From the NCBI GenBank assembly GCA_028290765.1, contig JAQGJF010000775.1, forward strand, positions 1 through 7,534: a stretch of DNA of 7,534 nt, read 5' to 3'. Position numbers and translations under genes: made by a program. This DNA comes from Tardiphaga sp. Its GTDB lineage: Bacteria > Pseudomonadota > Alphaproteobacteria > Rhizobiales > Xanthobacteraceae. This document shows, piece after piece, positions 5,772 through 7,534 of the stretch; within the stretch, counting starts at the first letter, position 1, and every line of letters starts with the position of its first letter. The notes beneath the pieces were generated by a model, which searched no databases, was not told the origin of the DNA, and saw nothing but the letters and a program-made list of their open reading frames with translations.

Positions 5772-7172
5772 ATGACAATGACAAAAGGTCTTTCTCTCCT
5801 GCTCACCATGCCGCTGGCTTTGCTGGCCTCGCCACCCGTGTCGTCGGCGAAACCCTTGGCGGACAAGGAGGCGCGGCAGATTGCCAAGGAAGCCTACATC
5901 TACGGCGTTCCGATGGTGACGGTGTATTCGACGCTGTACGCGTTCTCGGTCGACAAGGGCAATCCGCAATACAAGGGCCCGTTCAATTCCATCCTGAACG
6001 TCGCCCGAGTGTTCACGCCGGAAGATACCGCGTTCGTCACGCCAAATTCCGACACCCCTTATACCTTCATCGGGCCTGATCTCCGTGCCGAGCCAATGGT
6101 GCTCACGGTCCCTGCGATGGAAAAGAACCGTTACTTCGTGTTCCAGATGATGGATCTCTACACCTTCAATTTCGACTATGTCGGCTCGCGGACCACCGGC
6201 AACAAAGGTGGCGACTTTCTGATCGCCGGACCGAACTGGAAGGGGCCGACTCCGAAGGGCATCAAGAAGGTCATTCACTCCGAGACCCAGCTCGTCAACG
6301 TGGTCGGTCGCACGCAGCTGTTCAATCCGGGCGATCTCGATAATGTCAAGAAGATCCAGGCCGGTTACAAACTGCGGCCATTGTCCGAATACCTCGGCAA
6401 GCCGGCACCGCCGCCTGTTCCCGAGGTGAAGTGGATCAAGCCGATGATTCCGGCCGAACAGAGCAAGTCGCTCGAGTTCTTCAATCAGCTCGCATTTCTA
6501 CTGCAGCTCACCTCGGTCAATCCCGGCGAAGCCACACTTCGCAAGCGCTTCGAAAGTATCGGGATCGTACCCGGTCAGCCGTTCGATACAGCGTCATTGT
6601 CCGCGACCAGAAAGGCGGCGCTGCTGGACGGATTGGTGGATGGGCAGGAGGAAATTGACGCCTATCGTGCCACGCTTGGCGGCAAGAGCGCCGATCTGTT
6701 CGGCAGCCGCGCCTTTCTGAAGAACAACTATCTCAAGCGCGCCACTGGTACGCAGGTCGGAATCGGCGCCAATTCAAAGGACGAGGCCCTCTATCCGATT
6801 TACGCCAAGGATAACGAAGGCAAACCGCTCGACGGAAGCCGCGGCCGCTACATCCTGCGTTACGCCGACGGGAAATTCCCGCCGGTCAACGCATTCTGGT
6901 CGCTGACGATGTATGCGCTGCCAAGCCAGTTGCTAGTGAAGAACCCGATCAATCGCTACCTCGTCAATGCTCCGATGCTGCCGGACTTGAAGCGCGACGC
7001 GGATGGCGGGCTCACGATTTACATCCAGAACGAATCTCCGGGTGCCGACAAGGAGTCGAACTGGCTGCCGGCACCGAAAGGGCCGTTCATGATGGCCGCG
7101 CGCTACTACTGGCCGAAGCCAGAGCTTCTCGACGACAAATGGAAATCGCCTGCGGTGCAGCCGGCAAAATAG
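5772..7172 (+). CDS. Secreted DUF1254/DUF1214 domain protein
   Basis: A 466-residue protein with a signal peptide (MTMTKGLSLLLTMPLALLAS, likely cleavage after VSSA, residue 26). The N-terminal half is a DUF1254 domain: an ARQIAKEAYIYGVPM helix, then FTPEDTAFVTPNSDTPY (Asn92, Asp94 in the highly conserved TPN-x-DTPY motif) and DLRAEPMVLTVP. The C-terminal part is a DUF1214 domain: GRYILRYADGKFPPVNAFWS, then LTMYALPSQLLVKNPINRY and near the end IYIQNESPGADKESNWLPAP. The two-domain architecture and length are normal for the family, which is widespread in proteobacteria. The biochemical function is not established to my knowledge, so none is assigned. Recurrent genetic linkage to sulfatases or other exported hydrolases is my recollection, not something tested here. 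The start could also be the second Met (5778). Confidence 0.9.
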   Translation: MTMTKGLSLLLTMPLALLASPPVSSAKPLADKEARQIAKEAYIYGVPMVTVYSTLYAFSVDKGNPQYKGPFNSILNVARVFTPEDTAFVTPNSDTPYTFIGPDLRAEPMVLTVPAMEKNRYFVFQMMDLYTFNFDYVGSRTTGNKGGDFLIAGPNWKGPTPKGIKKVIHSETQLVNVVGRTQLFNPGDLDNVKKIQAGYKLRPLSEYLGKPAPPPVPEVKWIKPMIPAEQSKSLEFFNQLAFLLQLTSVNPGEATLRKRFESIGIVPGQPFDTASLSATRKAALLDGLVDGQEEIDAYRATLGGKSADLFGSRAFLKNNYLKRATGTQVGIGANSKDEALYPIYAKDNEGKPLDGSRGRYILRYADGKFPPVNAFWSLTMYALPSQLLVKNPINRYLVNAPMLPDLKRDADGGLTIYIQNESPGADKESNWLPAPKGPFMMAARYYWPKPELLDDKWKSPAVQPAK

Positions 7173-7216
7173 TGAGAAATCCGGTCTTGCAGCAGGACAC
7201 CGAGAAGGAGAATCGA

Positions 7217-7534
7217 ATGTCCGGACGAAAGCTAACGGCAATGGCCGCTGCCGTGATGATCTCCGCCGCACCCTCGGGTTCATCGGCGCAAACTGTTTCC
7301 CCGGCAGAAGCGCAGGCGATTGCCAAGGACGCCTATGTTTATTCCTACGCCATGATGGAAAGCTATCAGACCTGGCGTGCGCAGACCGTCGATAAGACCG
7401 CAAATGGATATGTCGGCGGATTCAACGTGTTCCGGCATTATTCCGAGCCGTTCACGCCTGACAACAAGGACATCGTCACGCCGAACAATGACACGCCTTA
7501 TTCCTGGGCGTGGCTCGATCTGCGCGCCGAGCCG
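7217..7534 (+). CDS. Second DUF1254 paralogue, N-terminal part (cut by right edge)
   Basis: From an ATG at 7217, preceded by AGAAGGAG 6 nt upstream, 106 codons are open to the window edge. The product has a signal peptide (MSGRKLTAMAAAVMISAAPS, likely cleavage after SSA, residue 24) followed by AEAQAIAKDAYVYSYAMMES and later FTPDNKDIVTPNNDTPYSWA and LDLRAEP. It aligns without large gaps to the N-terminus of the upstream DUF1254 protein (shared pattern AK-[ED]-AY-[IV]-Y, FTP...TPN-x-DTPY, DLRAEP) but differs elsewhere, so it is an old paralogue and not a recent copy. The gap of 44 bp has no terminator, so it continues the operon. A DUF1214 domain is expected beyond the edge. Confidence 0.85.
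   Translation, partial: MSGRKLTAMAAAVMISAAPSGSSAQTVSPAEAQAIAKDAYVYSYAMMESYQTWRAQTVDKTANGYVGGFNVFRHYSEPFTPDNKDIVTPNNDTPYSWAWLDLRAEP

Noticed and set aside
4497..6278. 593-residue minus-strand ORF
   Set aside because: It spans two genes with clear motifs (HAD and DUF1254) plus the gap between them. The low-complexity, Arg/His-rich product indicates a shadow.

Overview
The window is high-GC DNA with strong GC bias at third codon positions and many long antisense shadow ORFs. The gene set is an AraC-type regulator, an outer-membrane transporter of the SphA/phenol-degradation MetA type, a formylglycine-generating enzyme, a Tat-exported sulfatase, a secreted HAD hydrolase and DUF1254/DUF1214 proteins. 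This combination suggests an alphaproteobacterium of the Hyphomicrobiales (Bradyrhizobium/Rhodopseudomonas-like). The taxon is an inference from composition and protein style; no database was searched.

Layout. Positions 1-1090 are read on the minus strand: a short secreted transporter-like protein (572-1090) followed after 6 bp by the N-terminal part of an AraC-family regulator (565 down to the left edge). Positions 1091-1753 form a divergent control region of about 660 bp. It holds two inverted repeats, one of them a very stable hairpin, and a doubtful 49-codon ORF. From 1754 to the right edge everything reads on the plus strand as one probable operon: FGE-type sulfatase maturase (1754-2743), sulfatase (2740-4455, ATGA overlap), the relic of a second sulfatase C-terminus (4456-4650), secreted HAD-family hydrolase (4692-5708), DUF1254/DUF1214 protein (5772-7172), and a second DUF1254 paralogue cut by the right edge (from 7217).

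Working model. The cytoplasmic FGE converts the active-site cysteine of the co-translated sulfatase to formylglycine before the folded enzyme leaves by the Tat route. The HAD hydrolase and the two DUF1254 proteins carry Sec-type signal peptides, so they would act in the same periplasmic space. The AraC regulator may sense the substrate or product, and the transporter-like protein may once have been the outer-membrane entry route. Substrate identity cannot be read from the sequence.

Most notable points: a duplicated sulfatase C-terminal segment lying in frame directly after the sulfatase stop codon and sharing an exact 20-bp repeat with it; a transporter gene that seems to have lost its middle and its C-terminus; a sulfatase motif of the C-x-A-x-R type next to its own maturase; and an unassigned strong hairpin in the operon leader.
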